Positions 43,211 through 56,200 are shown, counted from the first letter of the stretch. The stretch: 64,000 bases of DNA from G963556115 sp963675945 (GCA_963675945.1 OY780932.1:124001-188000); one strand, 5' to 3'. Translations and numbers: made by a program. Notes: a model not told the origin generated them from the letters alone.

Positions 43211-43549
43211 ATGTATAATGAAAAAATTTTATTAATCGATACCTATGATGCCCGGGGAAAAGATGCCAATGGCAATGAATACGCCATGAGTTTCCGTTTA
43301 CGCTTTATGCTTCAGACCAACCGCGCCATTCGAATTGATATTTTAAGCCAACCACCCTACAAACGCCATCAGGCACAGGGGGGACATGCCACCCACCGTT
43401 ACGGTCTACCGGATCATCCATATATCTGCTATGAACCCATGCCCACAAATTTACGTGATGCCAAGATTATTGCTGCAGAGTGGGCAAACCGCACCGCCTA
43501 CTACATCAAGACCGGACGTTGGTTGAAAGAAGGTGAATGGAGCCTCTAA
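43211..43549 (+). CDS. E2 (UBC)-like ubiquitin-conjugation protein
   Basis: The 112-residue protein resembles short prokaryotic E2-like proteins encoded beside E1-like genes. It has a beta-meander (YAMSFRLRFMLQTNRAIRID), a QPPYK turn, then a His-rich stretch to LPDHPYICYEP with Cys73 at the expected catalytic place. It ends with a helix DAKIIAAEWANRTAYYIKTG followed by RWLKEGEW. The WAxxxxxYxxTGxW ending is the most recognisable part. AAAGGAG precedes ATG 43211. It lies 42 bp before the JAB-E1 gene. It would accept an activated modifier from E1 as a thioester. The assignment rests on motif, size and context. Confidence 0.6.
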   Translation: MYNEKILLIDTYDARGKDANGNEYAMSFRLRFMLQTNRAIRIDILSQPPYKRHQAQGGHATHRYGLPDHPYICYEPMPTNLRDAKIIAAEWANRTAYYIKTGRWLKEGEWSL

Positions 43550-43591
43550 GCTGTAACTTACTTACAACACCACAAATTACAAGGAGATATA

Positions 43592-45601
43592 ATGTATAAT
43601 TCAAGTTTAAATTCATATCGAACCCTATACCCTGCCAAGCGGCGAAATACCACAGCCACACCCAAGCTTGAGTTCAAAATAACTGACAAGATTTATGACC
43701 GCCTATACAACTTTATCGGCACGCATCCAGCGGAACGTGGAGTAATGCTCGGTAGTAGTGATGGGGAGACTATCGACACCTGTGCCGAAGATCATAATGC
43801 CAATACCAGTAGCGCCGCCTATGACCCAGATATTGACTATCTAAACCAAATTATTAAAGAATGGAAGCAGGAGGGGATAACTTTTGTCGGTTTCTGCCAT
43901 AGCCATCCGCGAGGGGTTACCAACCCCTCCATCCCCGATATCGACTATTCTCGCAAGATACTCGGAGCCTTCAAGAGCCTGCCGAAACTCTGGCTCCCTA
44001 TTGCCCAGACCATCCCCGATACCGGACAATTCAAACTCTTTCCCTACGCCGCAGTACGTAACCAAGACAATGTTGACATAAAACCGGCCAGACTCTCGGT
44101 AAGCAACCATTCAATAATGCCTACAGCAAAAAAGAGCGTTAAGCTTCCAACAGAAGTTCATCAATCAAAAATTATCAACCGTGAACAATGCCTCACCCCG
44201 GCAACTCCGCAAGGTTATAAACCGGTCATCCAGGCTCCGGTAAAGGCCACTCAGCCTACTTCTACAGTATACTCTTCAGCAACGGCTTCAAAGAACCCAA
44301 TCCAACAGAGCCAGACACCTCAAGCTAAACCGATTCACAAGCCCGGAAGTTACCAGAGCCAAAACATTGCGCTGCTGAAAAACACTCCAGCCATATTAGA
44401 GCCCCAACGCAGACAACTTGATATATTCAATACGATCAGCAATAACCTCACCTGTCTGAATGGCACCAATAAAAGTATGCAATACTATGGTACGCTCGCC
44501 AATATTCAGAACATGCTCAAATTTCTTTTGACAGACAGTTCCTCAAAGTACTATTCACAGAAAGCCTGTATCAGCTTTTACGAGCGCTACCATAAGCTAC
44601 AGGAAGCCAACTACCAGAAGTATTTCGCCCGACTAAGCTCAAACAATGACCTGGAGTATCTGAATTCGGTCAGACTCATTATCATCGGCACAGGTGGAGC
44701 CGCTTCATTCATCCGCAATGCCGCGCGTTCAGGTATCGGTGAGTTCATTCTCATCGACCCTGATATCATCTCAGATACCAATATCGGTACTCAGGATGTA
44801 CATGCGCAGTATATCGGAAATAATAAAGTCGATGCTATCGGCAGTGATCTGGTCAAGATCAATCCGCTTGCCGCGGTACTTGCTTTCAACAACCGGATTG
44901 AAGACTTCTCGGATATGGATTTCTTTCGGCTGCTCACTACCCCGTTTAAGTGCAAACGTGATCCCATAATCAACAGTCAGTTCTGTCTCGCATACCCGCG
45001 GCGAACAATTATGCTAACCCTTACCGACAATTTCTACGCCCAGGCTCGGGGACATAGGTTAGGGCTTAAATTTGGAATACCCAATATCTGTGCCATGGAA
45101 TATGCAAACGGAATCGGTGCCGAGGTAACCTACACTCAACCAGGAATTACTCCTGCCTGCCACCGCTGTATTACCTCTTCAAGGTATAAAGCCTATCTGA
45201 ACCATGGCTTTCAGAACAATATCACCTCTGACGGCGCCACAGTCTTTGCCGCCGAGTACCTCAATTCCGTCATCGGGCATCTTCTTCTCGGACTTGCCTA
45301 CCACGGAACATCCAATACCCATTGGGGCAATATGATCTCGGATCTCGGGAATAAAAATCTTATCCGTTTACGCATGCACAGCTCGTATGAGAGGGAATTG
45401 AATACCGCCGCATTCTCTTCACGGCTGAATGGAGCAGTCAATCCCGAAGTCTTTCAAATGCTTGACTGCATGTACCTTCCTCAAACCCCAGACTGCGGGC
45501 AATCACCGACTCGTCCCGTATGCCCTGACTGTAAAGGCACCGGCAACCTTCTCGACAGTAAAGGCATGTTTGCAGATACTCGCAAAATGCTGCCAAACTA
45601 A
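43592..45601 (+). CDS. JAB deubiquitinase-like / E1-like (ThiF) fusion
   Basis: The 669-residue protein joins two enzymes. Residues 25-155 form a JAB/MPN metalloprotease with the complete JAMM set: Glu49, His103 and His105 in CHSHP, Ser113 and Asp116. Residues about 165-280 are a Pro/Gln/Ser-rich linker. From about 355 an E1-like Rossmann adenylation domain follows (LIIIGTGGAASFIRNAARSG, FILIDPDIISDTNIGTQ). A zinc site is suggested by TPACHRC and C-terminal CPDCKGTG. E1 adenylates the C-terminal Gly of a ubiquitin-like protein; JAB cuts after such Gly residues. Fusing both puts maturation and activation in one polypeptide. Last gene of operon C. Confidence 0.88.
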   Translation: MYNSSLNSYRTLYPAKRRNTTATPKLEFKITDKIYDRLYNFIGTHPAERGVMLGSSDGETIDTCAEDHNANTSSAAYDPDIDYLNQIIKEWKQEGITFVGFCHSHPRGVTNPSIPDIDYSRKILGAFKSLPKLWLPIAQTIPDTGQFKLFPYAAVRNQDNVDIKPARLSVSNHSIMPTAKKSVKLPTEVHQSKIINREQCLTPATPQGYKPVIQAPVKATQPTSTVYSSATASKNPIQQSQTPQAKPIHKPGSYQSQNIALLKNTPAILEPQRRQLDIFNTISNNLTCLNGTNKSMQYYGTLANIQNMLKFLLTDSSSKYYSQKACISFYERYHKLQEANYQKYFARLSSNNDLEYLNSVRLIIIGTGGAASFIRNAARSGIGEFILIDPDIISDTNIGTQDVHAQYIGNNKVDAIGSDLVKINPLAAVLAFNNRIEDFSDMDFFRLLTTPFKCKRDPIINSQFCLAYPRRTIMLTLTDNFYAQARGHRLGLKFGIPNICAMEYANGIGAEVTYTQPGITPACHRCITSSRYKAYLNHGFQNNITSDGATVFAAEYLNSVIGHLLLGLAYHGTSNTHWGNMISDLGNKNLIRLRMHSSYERELNTAAFSSRLNGAVNPEVFQMLDCMYLPQTPDCGQSPTRPVCPDCKGTGNLLDSKGMFADTRKMLPN

Positions 45602-45644
45602 GAACAACCTGTGCTTAGTAAAGTAATTTCAATTCCAAAATCCA

Positions 45645-45679
45645 CAAGCCTCAAAGTATCTCGCATACTTTGAGGCTTG
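45645..45679. terminator. Bidirectional terminator hairpin
   Basis: A perfect 15-bp stem (CAAGCCTCAAAGTAT / ATACTTTGAGGCTTG) encloses CTCGC. It lies between the convergent JAB-E1 gene and the giant surface protein gene and could stop both. Confidence 0.8.
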
Positions 45680-45763
45680 AAAACACATCAACCGTACAAT
45701 AATGCAACCAACAATATCCTTAAACAGTATAATATTGCCTCTCACCTATTACACATTCTGATA

Positions 45764-47210
45764 TCATAGTTGCACACTCTGCTGCGGTTGTGGGACATTG
45801 AATACGACAGAATCGGTTACTCTACTTTCATGATTAGCAACTAACTGCTGTTGCGCAGCAACTATTTCCTGCATCTTACTCAATAACAAATCACCCGAAC
45901 GCATCCTCGCAACATTACTCTCATCAGTGCTTATCAAACTTTCATGCCGACTTGGAACAACGCTATCCCCTGTCTGCTCTCTTGAAACGTTACTGCCTGC
46001 ATTTCCATCAACACGTAACAAATCATTCTGCCCAGACTCCATATCATCAATAAAACGAGTACTGCTCTTTGTTTCGTGCTCCACAATATCGCTGATATCA
46101 ATCAAGTTTACTCTTCTTAGAGAATTAGCAGCGGCAGCCACGGTTCCGATACCTGTCAATCCAGATAATCCAGTAGCTTGTCCACCTCCTACTGGAGTTA
46201 CCATTTTATTGCCGTTCATCTCTTCCATATTCTCAATCAAAATATCAAGCGCACTATTTTCAGTTGCATCTTCCACCGGCTCCTCTGCTCCTACCAGTTC
46301 AAATCGAGATAATGAATAATTTTCAGGTAATACTCTATCTTCAACATCCTCATCCTCTTCAGCAAAGTCCTGAGTTTCACCAGACACAGGCAAAGCCATG
46401 ACTTTGATGGAGAATGAATACTTACTGCTCACGCCACCATCATCATCCTTGACATAAAGGGTAACGGTATAATCTCCAGGAACAGTAAATGCCTTATTCA
46501 ATACGGCTTGACGTAGTGTTCCCAATGCTATTTTCTGGATGCCACCATCTCCGTAGTCAACAAACAACTCCAATATATCATTACTACCCGCATCTATAAG
46601 CTCAACCACCTGGCTAAAGGCCACAGACTGCATCAACATTCCGCCACCGGCCTGCATTTCAATATCCGGATCAACATTTGTAACCGTTATTCCCGTCAAC
46701 GCTACAGCAGAATACTCACCATCTTCGTCCACCAGCGTAAGCTTAATATCACCCACATAATCATCGATATACTTATGCTCAACTACCCTATCTGCTGGCA
46801 ATGCAGCTGCCGCAATCTCACTGATTTCACCGTCACCCCAATCTATTTTATAGGTAACAATTGAATCATCACCCGGATCAACCACCGCGCCGATAGTCAA
46901 GAAGTATCCAGTACCCTCTGCAATCGCGCTGTCCCCTGATATAGTTGTTACCGGCGCCACATTATTTACCGTAACCACCTTGGTCATATCATTAGCAGAC
47001 GTTCCGTCCTCATCAACTAGGCTAAGCTTGATTTCACGAGTACCATCATCTGCATACTTATGCGTGAGCTTCCGACCTGCAGCATTAAGATCTGCCTCCA
47101 AGATCGTAGTGGTCTCACCGTCACCCCAATCCACGATATAACTCACCACCGTGTCCGCTCCGGGATCAACCACCTCACCAATAGTGAGCGAGTACTCATC
47201 CCCTTCATTC
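45764..47210 (-). CDS. C-terminal part of the giant LEPR/PKD protein, displaced by a frameshift
   Basis: This frame continues the giant protein encoded by 47205-62507 after a one-base shift near 47207-47222. It contains the rest of one PKD repeat (EGDEYSLTIGEVVDPGADTV, VDWGDG), two more (TTISGDSAIAEGTGYF, YKIDWGDGEI; then FVDYGDGGI), and a 210-residue Glu/Ser-rich tail ending in NVPQPQQSVQL. A separate start at 47377 lies inside the upstream repeats in the wrong frame for that part, so independent translation is unlikely. It is either a real truncation, programmed slippage or a sequencing error. Confidence 0.75.
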
Positions 47211-50200
47211 AGTAGAATCAATACCAGACAAGGTCGCCGTAGGTGCCACATTACTGACCGTAATCTCCTTGGTCGCAACCTCACTAAAGGTTCCGTCCTC
47301 ATCAACCAGATTGAGCTTGATTTCCCGCGTAGTAGCATTGTCAGCATAGGTATGCGTAAGTTTCCACCCCAGAGCACTCAGTTCCTCAGCTGTCTTGATC
47401 GTGGTCAGCCCGTCGCCCCAGTTTACAGTATAACTCTCCACCGTATCCGCTCCGGGATCAACCGCCTCACCGACAGTTAAAGTGTACTCACTACCTTCTG
47501 CCACCGTAGCCGCTCCCGACAGCGTTGCTGTAGGTGCCACATTACTGACTATAATCTCCTTGGTCGCAACCTCACTAAAGGTTCCGTCCTCATCAACCAG
47601 ACTGAGCTTGATTGTTCGAGCAGCATTGTCGGCATAGGTATGCGTAAGTTTCCACCCCAGAGCACTCAGTTCCTCAGCTGTCTTGATCGTGGTCAGCCCG
47701 TCGCCCCAGTCTACAGTATAACTGCTCACCGTATCCGCTCCGGGATCGACCGCCTCGCCGACAGTTAAAGTGTACTCACTACCTTCTGCCACCGTAGCCG
47801 CTCCTGACAACGTTGACGTCGGTGCCACATTACTTACAGTAATCTCCTTGGTCGCAACCTCACTAAAGGTTCCGTCCTCATCAACCAGACTGAGCTTGAT
47901 TTCCCGCGTAGCAGCATTGTCGGCATAGGTATGCGTAAGTTTCCACCCCAGAGCACTCAGTTCCTCAGCTGTCTTGATCGTGGTCTCACCGTCGCCCCAG
48001 TCTACAGTATAACTGTTCACCGTGTCCGCTCCAGGATCAACCGCCTCGCCGACAGTTAAAGTGTACTCACTACCTTCTGCTATCGTAGCCGCTCCTGTTA
48101 GAGTCGCTGTCGGTGCCACATTACTGACTGTAATCTCCTTGGTCGCAACCTCACTAAAGGTTCCGTCCTCATCAACCAGACTGAGCTTGATTTCCCGCGT
48201 AGTAGCATTATCAGCATAGGTATGCGTAAGTTTCCACCCCAGAGCACTCAGTTCATCAGCTGTCTTGATCGTGGTCAGCCCGTCGCCCCAGTCTACAGTA
48301 TAACTGCTCACCGTATCCGCTCCGGGATCGACCGCCTCGCCGACAGTTAAAGTGTACTCACTACCTTCTGCCACCGTAGCCGCTCCTGACAACGTTGACG
48401 TCGGTGCCACATTACTTACAGTAATCTCCTTGGTCGCAACCTCACTAAAGGTTCCGTCCTCATCAACCAGACTGAGCTTGATTTCCCGCGTAGCAGCATT
48501 GTCGGCATAGGTATGCGTAAGTTTCCACCCCAGAGCACTCAGTTCATCAGCTGTCTTGATCGTGGTCAGCCCGTCGCCCCAGTCTACAGTATAACTGCTC
48601 ACCGTATCCGCTCCGGGATCAACCGCCTCGCCGACAGTTAAAGTATACTCACTACCCTCTGCTATCGTATCCGCTCCTGTTAGAGTCGCTGTCGGTGCCA
48701 CATTACTGACTGTAATCTCCTTGGTCGCAACCTCACTAAAGGTTCCGTCCTCATCAACCAGACTGAGCTTGATTTCACGCGTAGTAGCATTATCAGCATA
48801 GGTATGCGTAAGTTTCCACCCCAGAGCACTCAGTTCATCAGCTGTCTTGATCGTGGTCAGCCCGTCGCCCCAGTCTACAGTATAACTGCTCACCGTGTCC
48901 GCTCCGGGATCAACCGCCTCACCGACAGTTAAAGTGTACTCACTACCTTCTGCCACCGTAGCCGCTCCCGACAGCGTTGCTGTAGGCGCCACATTACTTA
49001 CAGTTACAGTAGTGGTCAGACTCTCTGACTCAGCACCCCGTTCATCCACTACACTCACCACCACCTCATAACTGCCATCATCCGCATAGGTATGTTCCAG
49101 TGAGAATGACTTCTCCGTAATCGGAAATTCTTTACTCCCCGAGCCATCACCATAATCAACCTTCACCGTCCAATAGGTGTCCATGCCACTGTCTTCAAAG
49201 GTATAATCCGCAGTGAATTTGCTCCCTTCATTGATAGTGGAGACGACAGCGGTCTGCGTAACCACCGGTGGTGCATTCTTTACCGTTACATTCAGCACCT
49301 TGGATGAAGTATAGGTATTACCATCAACCACAAATTCTACCGTAACCCCATAGACAAACCCCAACGATCCTGCATAGGCATGAGTCAACTCCTTGGTAGT
49401 CGCATTCGCTGAATTGACAATCTCCTTGGTAGTGCCGTCACCCCAATTTACAATCCACTTCTCCGGGACGACAGTCCGAGACAGATCCGCCGGATCGGTA
49501 ATTGTTCCCAGAGTAAGCGTATAGTCACAGAGTTCATAGACCTTCGACTCACCACTCACCACGATACTCATCGGCGCATCTTCCACGTTAATACTCAGCG
49601 TATTTGCCAGACTGCTGGTAAAGGTTATCCCATCAGATACGGCAGAGGTAATGGTGATCTGCTTCGCGCCTTCTGCAGAATAGATATGCGTCAGAGTCCG
49701 TCCGTCTCCCACCGCACCACTGGTGATTGAGGCACTATTGACAACGGTACTGCTTCCGTCCCCCCAATCGACAACATACTGAGTGAGTTCATCCCCGGAT
49801 ACATCTATGACCTCAGAAAGCTTCAGACTATACTCACTCCCCTGCATAACCGAGCTTTTACCACTTAGGCTAAACTCCGGCGGCACATCAGTAACCGCAA
49901 CAGTCAAAGTAGCAGAATTATTATATGCAGTTTCTGTCTCCACTACACTATATTCCTTGACCTTATATACACCATTTTCAAGTACTATTTCCTGATAGAA
50001 CTGAGTCTCAACCCCAGCAACATCTCGGGTAATCATTCCGGGCGAGAAGATCACCCCAAAATTAGTCACCATTCTATCGCCATTATAATATGGATCTCCA
50101 TTATGCAAAACCAAACCACTAGCTGTCTCAGGATCACCCGCCTCAATAACCGTGGTTGAATTCAGCGCTCCCTTCGCCACCTCCTTGTCCTTGAAGACAA

Positions 50201-53200
50201 CACTTATATTCATATTCCCGTCATCAGCGTATTTATGATAGAGCACCACACTCTCATTATTCTTCAGGCTCATAAACTGGGTAGAGGTCAGGGTCTCGAC
50301 GTTACCGTCACCCCAATTGATTAGAATCTCATCAATCGTGATATCACTCGGCAGATCATAACTATAGTTTGAAAGGGTCAACGCATAATTACCGTCTTCA
50401 ACCACGCTATCTACAGCATCAGCCAGCGCCAATTCCGGCTCGTCCCACAGCGGATCCTCGACCTCTTCCTCAGTTGACGAGGTCGTATCATCCGCCACTC
50501 TGGTCACCGTCACCGTATAGGCAGCAGACTCCAGCGCTGTCGCCTCGGTATAATCCTCATCCCAGCCAGCCACGGTCACCGAATAACTTCCGGCATCGGC
50601 ATAATAATGCTCCAAACCTGTAGTCAGGCTATTGATATATGCTGCAGTATACGACTCAACATTACCGTCCCCCCAATCCACAATCCAATCCGTTATCGTA
50701 TCCGCGCCGGGGTCAGCAGAGGAGAAGCCGGTAATTCTAACAATACTACCTTCAGCTACGGTTGTACTGTCACCCGCCTGATCAAAGGTTATCACCGGTG
50801 CGACATTAGTCACAGTAACACTCTTCGTGGCGACATCAGTGTACGTTCCGTCTTCATCAACCAACGAGACCTTGATGGTATAGACAACACCGGTACTACC
50901 CGCATCGGCATACACATATTTGGCGATATAATCCTGTCCCGCATGGCTGACACTGATCTCTTTCGGCCCCAAACCGTCACCCCAATCGATAATATACTTG
51001 CTGACTGTATCTGCTCCAGCATCTGTCGGCGCAGCAATCGTAAGTCGGTACTCACTCCCTTCTGCCGCCGTAGCCGCACCGCTGAGGGTAACCGTCGGCG
51101 CCACATTGTCTACCGTCACCGTATGGGTCTTGCTAAAGCTGCCCTCACTATCCAGGAGTTCAACGGTTATGGTGTAATCCGTACCTGCTGCGGAACCGTC
51201 CATATACACATGGGTCAACGCAATCTGCTCTGTGGTGTCCAGACTGGAGTATACCGAGCTCTCCCCGTCACCCCAGCTCACCTTCCAAATTCCTGCCCCG
51301 CCCTGAGCACGTTCAGAGACCAGCTGAAGCGTATAAGTATCCCCCTCATCCACTCTCTCATTAGTCGAATTTACAACCTTGATATGCTCGCTAGGATCAG
51401 CAGTCACCGTCAGGGTCTTGGTAGCCGCTTCTGCCGCCCCATCCTCATCATAGGCCTGAACCGTAATTGTATAATTCCCAACAATTTCATAGATATGCTT
51501 GAGATATGATATATCCCCTACTTCATTCGGGTCAATAGCATAGGTAATCACACTACCGTCGCCCCAGTCAACCACCCACTTGGTTAAAGTATCAGCGCCC
51601 GGTTCAGAAATGCTGTTCTTATCAAGAGTGAGGGTATACTCCGTATCCTCAACTACCGAAGCCGCACCACTAGCCTGCAGTTTACGCTTCTTATTCTGTA
51701 TCTTGAGATTTGCCGAAGCAACCGAACTGTAACCATTGGCAGTAACCCGCATCTTTATTGTATACAACCCGTTATCTACGATACCGAGTGATACCAGAGT
51801 TGCCCAGTCAACCGTCCACTCATCATCAGTAGAAGCGATATTATCATAAATTCCGTCATTATTCAGATCCCACTCATACTTCGCCGTAGCACCATCCGGG
51901 ATACTCGAATTAGCGCCACTGAGAGTAAAACTTCCACCCTCAGTGATACCGCCAATCTCGAGTATTTCCAGGCTCGCCAATAACGCCGCCCCGGAAAGCT
52001 CGATATGATCAATAGCATTATAGGTCAATACCGATGAGTCACTGAACGCCGCAATAGTACCAGCAGGCAACCCTGGAGCATTACTTGGAGTACCGTAATA
52101 CTCAAGAGTATCATCGCCCAGATTATTATTACTATCGGCCATGGTATTCCCGTAAACCGAGACCAGTGCATTCTGAGCAATCCCACCAGCGTAGAGGCTG
52201 ATGGTGTCGTCTCCGGAATTGCCCATCAACTTCACCTCTGTATTCGCTTCGATCACCTTGACCTCAATGCTGTCGTTTCCTTCTCCCGCGTCAACCGTCA
52301 ACTTGGTCTTATTGTTGGAGTCACTCCCGGCAAACACCTTATCAATATTTATAGTATCATTACCCGTTCCGGTAGAGACGGTAATAGTGCTCCCACCCAA
52401 AACATTATTGATCAAAACGCTATCATCTCCACTTCCGGTAATGATATTCGACACACCACCGAGCATTACCGCATTGACTGTATCATTACCCGCCCCGGTA
52501 TTGATATTTAAATCAGCTTCGCTCTGCGCATTCATTATTCCGATCCAGTCATTACCCGCTCCGGTATTGACCGTATAATTATTCCGACTCAACGCTGATT
52601 CAATCGTAATATAATCACTGCCGCCAAGAGTTGTAATCTCAATATTATCCACCGCCACATCATTCAAGATAATATCATTATCACCCGCCCCCATGCTTAG
52701 ACTTATCTTATCCAGCCCAGAGTATGCCAGATTCCAGAGCTCTTCCGGTTCCGCCGGATTAAGGTCAACCACCAGTTCAACCACTGTCGCCTGCGTCGCT
52801 CCCTGACAGAAAACCCGTACTCCAGTAGCGGTAGCTTCCAATGCCACCGGATTATCCATATTGCTTATACCCGAACCATTACGGAGACGCTGCACAAATT
52901 CAAAGGACGTTCTATCCGCATTATACTCAAATACTGCGAGCGTATCATTGGTACTACCACACGCTATGAGATAATCACCCTTCTCCACTACATCGGTAAC
53001 CCCATCCAGCCCTCTGGCTTTATTCATTCCCTCCCGCAACGTACTCTTGATAGTCAGAGTGCCATCACTCTCTATCTTATACACACATACCGTGTCCGCA
53101 TCGCTATACACCGCATACAGATAATTATTGTCAGCCGACAGTTTGAGCGAATTTACCCGCCCCAGCTCAGCCGCGCTCGACACCGCCAGATCCGTACTTA

Positions 53201-56200
53201 CGCTCCACGCCGTAGCATTCCCCGAAACCTTATAAATTCCGCCGGTCGTCGTCGCCATATAGGTCACGCCGCCATTATTAACGCTGGCGCTGACAGCCCC
53301 GTCAACACTACCGCCGTCGATGCGGGTGAGCGATCCGTCGGTCTGACTGATACTGTACGCAAACACCCTGGTTGCCCCATTATACTCAGCAGACGCCAGT
53401 AGATACTTCCCGCTCCCGTCCACCTCCAAGGTCTTCAGGGTGTACCCCGCCTCCAGTGTCAGCGAGGACATGCTGTCCTTGTCCAATAAGCCATCGCTGC
53501 TGTTACGTTTATACCAGATAATCCCTTTGCCGGTAGAGGTCATTCCATAGACGTAGGTAATATTAGCCGTCGTCGTCGCCGCCGTAACCAGTCTCAGACT
53601 ACCGCTCATCCCGGGATCTTCCGCCACCGCATAATTACCAAATACTATAGATAACACGGTTTCATCATAACCTACTGTCGACAGATTCTTGAATGCAGTC
53701 GAAGTCTGCGTACTCTGCACCACCTTATTCTTCGACAGAGTCTTGGTCGTGGTAGATTCCGCGCCGCAATCGCTCCTGGTTAAGATCCTATATGTGCCAT
53801 CTCCATTGTCTATATCATAATACGTGAGATAATCAAAGAAACCACTGTCGTTCTCATGGAGGATTCCGTTATTTGAATAATTCCCATTCGTAATATACGT
53901 ATTTATCTGCGGCAAATTATACGAAGTCCCGTTGGTGGTATGCGCACTCCCCCTGCAATACAAATTGCGCAGCCCAATGTCCCCACCCTGTGCGTCATCA
54001 TTTATAGTAACTATTGTACCTGATACATTGGGTGAATCTGCATGCACCTTGGTCCAGTACGGACGATCAATCAACACACCATCCGCCCAGTGCAACTTAT
54101 AATCCAAATGAGTAAAGGCCAGACCGACATGCGTAGCACTGCTACTCAAAGTATTACAAGCGTATACCCCCGGGTTAGAGCCGTCATACTGCGTACGCGT
54201 GGTTACATCGACCACAGAGTTATAGAAGAAGATAAATGAAGGTTTCCTGTTCGCATCGATAAAGTCATAAACAACCAGCGATTTGGTGAGAGCATACGCA
54301 GAGATACCACTTATATATGAAGAATGAAAATATATCCGCGCTCCACGTTTCACCGACCAGTCACCACCCACCACCGCACTGTAATCCCCTTTGCTTATCG
54401 AGTCATTGACATAAAAATCACACAAGGTAATCGTACACTCTGAGGTAATATGATCAAGCTTCATATCCCCGACAAAACCAACCACATTGACCTTGCTCTT
54501 GGTTGTAGTAATATTGGTAGTTACCGCGGAGAACGCCAGAGAATTCGCGTTGGTCGTAATACTCGAACTGAATCCGTACAACTCGCCGAATGCATCGCTC
54601 GTACCGTCCGAACCTGAAGCCCCGGAGATCTCGATCTTTACATTATCAACATTCAATCTCGCATAACTGCACGGCCCACTCGGCTCTACCAGCTTACCAA
54701 TTCCCCCACAGTAACCTATAGTTCCATGCACATAAGCATTTGTCAGATTCACTATCGCATCGCCGCTGGCATAGCTCAGTCTATGTATCAAACCAAATGT
54801 AACCGACTCATTCATCCCCGAACAGTCAACCTCGATATTATTCAGATTAACCGTCACATATCCCTGCACTGTAAGATCTGTGATCAATCCTTTACCGCCG
54901 CGTCCTATTGAAGTGCTGAAATCTCCAGACAGATCCCCATCAATATAGATATCCGATATCTCAAAGATGCGTCGATTGTACAAGCTGGTCAAAACGACAG
55001 CCGTAACACTACCAAACAAACCACTGACGCTGGGGGCGGTGGAATTAGTACCAAACATTACCTTAATGCTATTTACCTTGACCGCAAAAAAACCTGAATC
55101 TGTGTCAATAAATTCACACAAACCAGCCTTTATTGTCGAATTATTTGTCGCGTCCACACTGCACTTTTGAATAGTTACTCTAGCTGAACTTCCAGTAGTA
55201 ATACGCTTGCCCAGACCATACTCAACCACATACGATTTTATATTACAATTTGATATAATGAATGAGCCGGACACGATAAACATGCTGTTAAACACCCCAC
55301 CCTCTTCCAGGCTTGCAGAATAAGGGCTGACATTACTCGAACCTTCAACCGTAGAATTAATAAACTGCATGACACCAGACAGAACATCCGCCGCATACCA
55401 GCCGCCAGCGAGCACCTCAGAATCCTTGATCAGACACTGATCGATAGTCAGGTATCCCATCTCGCTTGCAAACGACGAATTCCCGACGCCCAGCGTAAAC
55501 ACATCCACAATACCACCACGCGTCTGATTGGTCGCGGTGTATTTCAATCCTTCAACCTTACAATGAGTAATTGTAACTCTGGAAGCCTTCTTCGCCGTAA
55601 CCACCCCAACAATACCGGCACTCTTACTACCGTAGATATCAGCCCTTACAACCTCACAATCTTGAATATTAACCGTACAATTACTGGTCAACAACTCGAT
55701 AGAGCCGACAATTCCTGCAGCAGTACCCGCAGCAGACAAAATCTCAGTATCGCCACTGATGGTAATATTCTTAATTGTAACCGTTCCCCCAGTAATCCTA
55801 GCGGCAACAGCACCTGCGGCCTTGTCGGTACCGGTAAGAGTAATCTCAAATCCAGCTAATTCAAGATTCTCTACTACCGCCGCCCCGTTCAACTCTGCAA
55901 ACAAGCCCCCGTCCGCACTGGCAGAGGTAAGCTTGAAGCCACTTATGGTATGCCCATTACCCTTAAATTCACCGGTAAAGGAAGTGCTGCACTCCGACCC
56001 GATAGCCGACAACTTACCCACATAACTTGAGAGATCGACATCCGTGGTAAGCTCATACTTCAGAGCCATCGCGGCAGCAGTCTTACACCGCAACAAGGCA
56101 TACATTGTCTCCTTGGAATCAATCTCAAAGTACCCGTCCATATCTCGGTCATAGAGAGTCAGACTCTGAGTAGAGGTATCTACCGCCTTATAGGAGATCA

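Noticed and set aside
47205..47377. Independent start of the downstream PKD frame at 47377
   Set aside because: The first ~55 residues of that frame are an off-frame reading of PKD repeats and have no PKD character; the real reading frame enters near 47207-47222.
50607..51509. 300-residue plus-strand frame
   Set aside because: It lies wholly antisense to the PKD region of the giant protein, has no ribosome-binding site and resembles no protein.
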